Assembly: GCA_900316125.1 (NCBI GenBank)
Contig: ONBO01000028.1
Span: forward strand, 1 to 34,486
Length of the DNA: 34,486 nt
Direction of reading: 5' to 3'
Source of the DNA: an uncultured Bacteroidales bacterium
GTDB taxonomy: Bacteria; Bacteroidota; Bacteroidia; Bacteroidales; Paludibacteraceae
Of the stretch, positions 33,795-34,486 are shown in pieces. The translations under genes were made by a program, and so were the position numbers. The notes under the pieces are model-generated. The model was not told where the DNA came from and did no database searches. It saw only the letters and a program-made list of their open reading frames with translations. Each line of letters begins with the position of its first letter. Position 1 is the first letter of the stretch.

Positions 33795-34448
33795 ATGAGC
33801 AAACAAATTGCAGAAAATATTATTTTAGGACGTGGTGCGCTGAGCCATGTAGCCGAATACCTGAACCTTAACCGTAAGGTATTAGTGGTGACAGATGACG
33901 GTGTGCCTTCCGCCTATACCGATGCTATTCTAAGTGCATGCAAAAACGGCTATAAGTTTGTGTTTGAGCACGGTGAGGAGAGCAAGAGTTTTGACACCCT
34001 TCAGGCAATACTTAAAAAGATGCTTGACTGCGGCTTCACTCGCACTGATGCGGTGGTGGCTGTAGGCGGTGGCGTAACAGGCGATATGGCAGGATTTGCC
34101 GCATCGTGTTATATGCGAGGGGTGGATTTTTACAACATACCCACCACCTTGCTTGCACAGGTTGACTCATCGGTGGGAGGTAAGACTGCCATAAACTTTG
34201 GCGGCGTAAAAAACAACATAGGAGCTTTCTACATGCCTAAAATGGTGATTATAGACCCCGATGTGCTCTCTACGCTCACTCCACGACTACTGCATGAAGG
34301 GCTTGCAGAAGCCATAAAGATGGCAGCCACCAGCGATGCCGGACTCTTTGAATATATTGAATCCGATGGCTCACTTGACAGCAAGCTTTCTGTTCTCATT
34401 GTCTTGTTGTCTTGGCTTATTACATCACAATTATGCCGCATAAGATAG
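33795..34448 (+). pseudogene. aroB: 3-dehydroquinate synthase, C-terminal part lost near the window edge
   Basis: Second shikimate enzyme (DAHP to 3-dehydroquinate, NAD- and metal-dependent). The ATG at 33795 lies 1 bp after the aroG stop. Residues 1-~198 are normal: NAD-binding VGGGVTGDMAGFAA, YNIPTTLLAQVDSSVGGKT, INFGGVKNNIGAF, and HEGLAEAIK with the metal-binding E172. From about base 34390 the sequence no longer resembles the family and ends at residue 217 instead of ~350, so the two metal-binding histidines (NFGHT.GH and HGE blocks) are absent. An inserted element, deletion or contig-end artefact is possible; the window ends 38 bases later, so which one cannot be told. Confidence 0.8.
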
Positions 34449-34486
34449 TGTTTTTCAAGAATCTACAAACATTTTGAGATTTTTCA
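34390..34486. other. Unassigned AT-rich sequence replacing the 3' half of aroB
   Basis: The last 97 bp are AT-rich with no homology to aroB in any of three frames and no open frame of note. Insertion-sequence end is one explanation, but I see no recognisable inverted repeat or transposase start. Confidence 0.5.

Noticed and set aside
1..34486. CRISPR array, prophage or conjugative element
   Set aside because: No regularly spaced repeat-spacer pattern, integrase, structural phage gene or transfer gene is present.

Overview
The window looks like chromosomal core DNA of an unnamed member of the Bacteroidales (Bacteroidota). The signs are: a fused SecD-SecF protein, a secreted amylase ending in a type IX secretion sorting domain, lipoproteins with the FISUMP domain (Fibrobacter succinogenes major paralogous domain), the YfhO-like / ftsX / DUF3098 / uppP / truB / queA gene order, and promoters of the Bacteroidota type (-33 TTTG, 19-21 bp spacer, -7 TAnnTTTG). 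No phage, conjugative element or CRISPR array is visible. Layout: 1-3936 (minus) holds a surface lipoprotein with a formylglycine-generating-enzyme-like fold and a GH13/CBM48 amylase exported by the type IX system. 4052-7072 (minus) is secDF with its own promoter and terminator. 7148-13451 (minus) is a six-gene cell-envelope and tRNA-modification operon. 13517-15665 is a small accessory island: two divergent paralogous FISUMP lipoproteins around a tRNA-Pro(CGG) gene and about 220 bp of palindromic and tandem repeats. 15682-18624 (minus) is cstA plus a short-chain dehydrogenase/reductase-type protein carrying a C-terminal zinc-finger-like tail. 18744-21008 (plus) is a KefB-like antiporter. 20980-25800 (minus) is an operon for a two-part activase / HgdB-like protein of the 2-hydroxyacyl-CoA dehydratase type, ending in a frameshifted TetR regulator. 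25907-25984 is tRNA-Pro(GGG). 26096-28663 (minus) is rmuC - MBL hydrolase - rsmG. 28763-29422 (plus) is a lipoprotein. 29429 to the end (plus) is an aromatic amino-acid operon: pheA, an aroD-aroA fusion, aroG-type DAHP synthase, and an aroB that loses its 3' part near the right edge. The most striking system is the pheA leader (29429-29631). A promoter drives a 22-codon ORF containing YYYYWFRF, and the RNA can form three mutually exclusive pairings (1:2 at 29518-29540, 2:3 at 29535-29544/29594-29603, 3:4 at 29590-29621) followed by a T-tract just before the pheA start. This is a complete ribosome-mediated attenuator that would sense Tyr, Trp and Phe together and control entry into the whole aro/pheA operon. 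Second, a 32-nt hairpin module with three compensatory base changes occurs downstream of both tRNA-Pro genes, each time flanked by short direct repeats, so it looks like a repeat family under structural constraint. Third, a perfect 10+2+10 palindrome sits at the predicted transcription start of the activase operon, whose last gene is the broken TetR regulator; the two probably form an autoregulatory pair.
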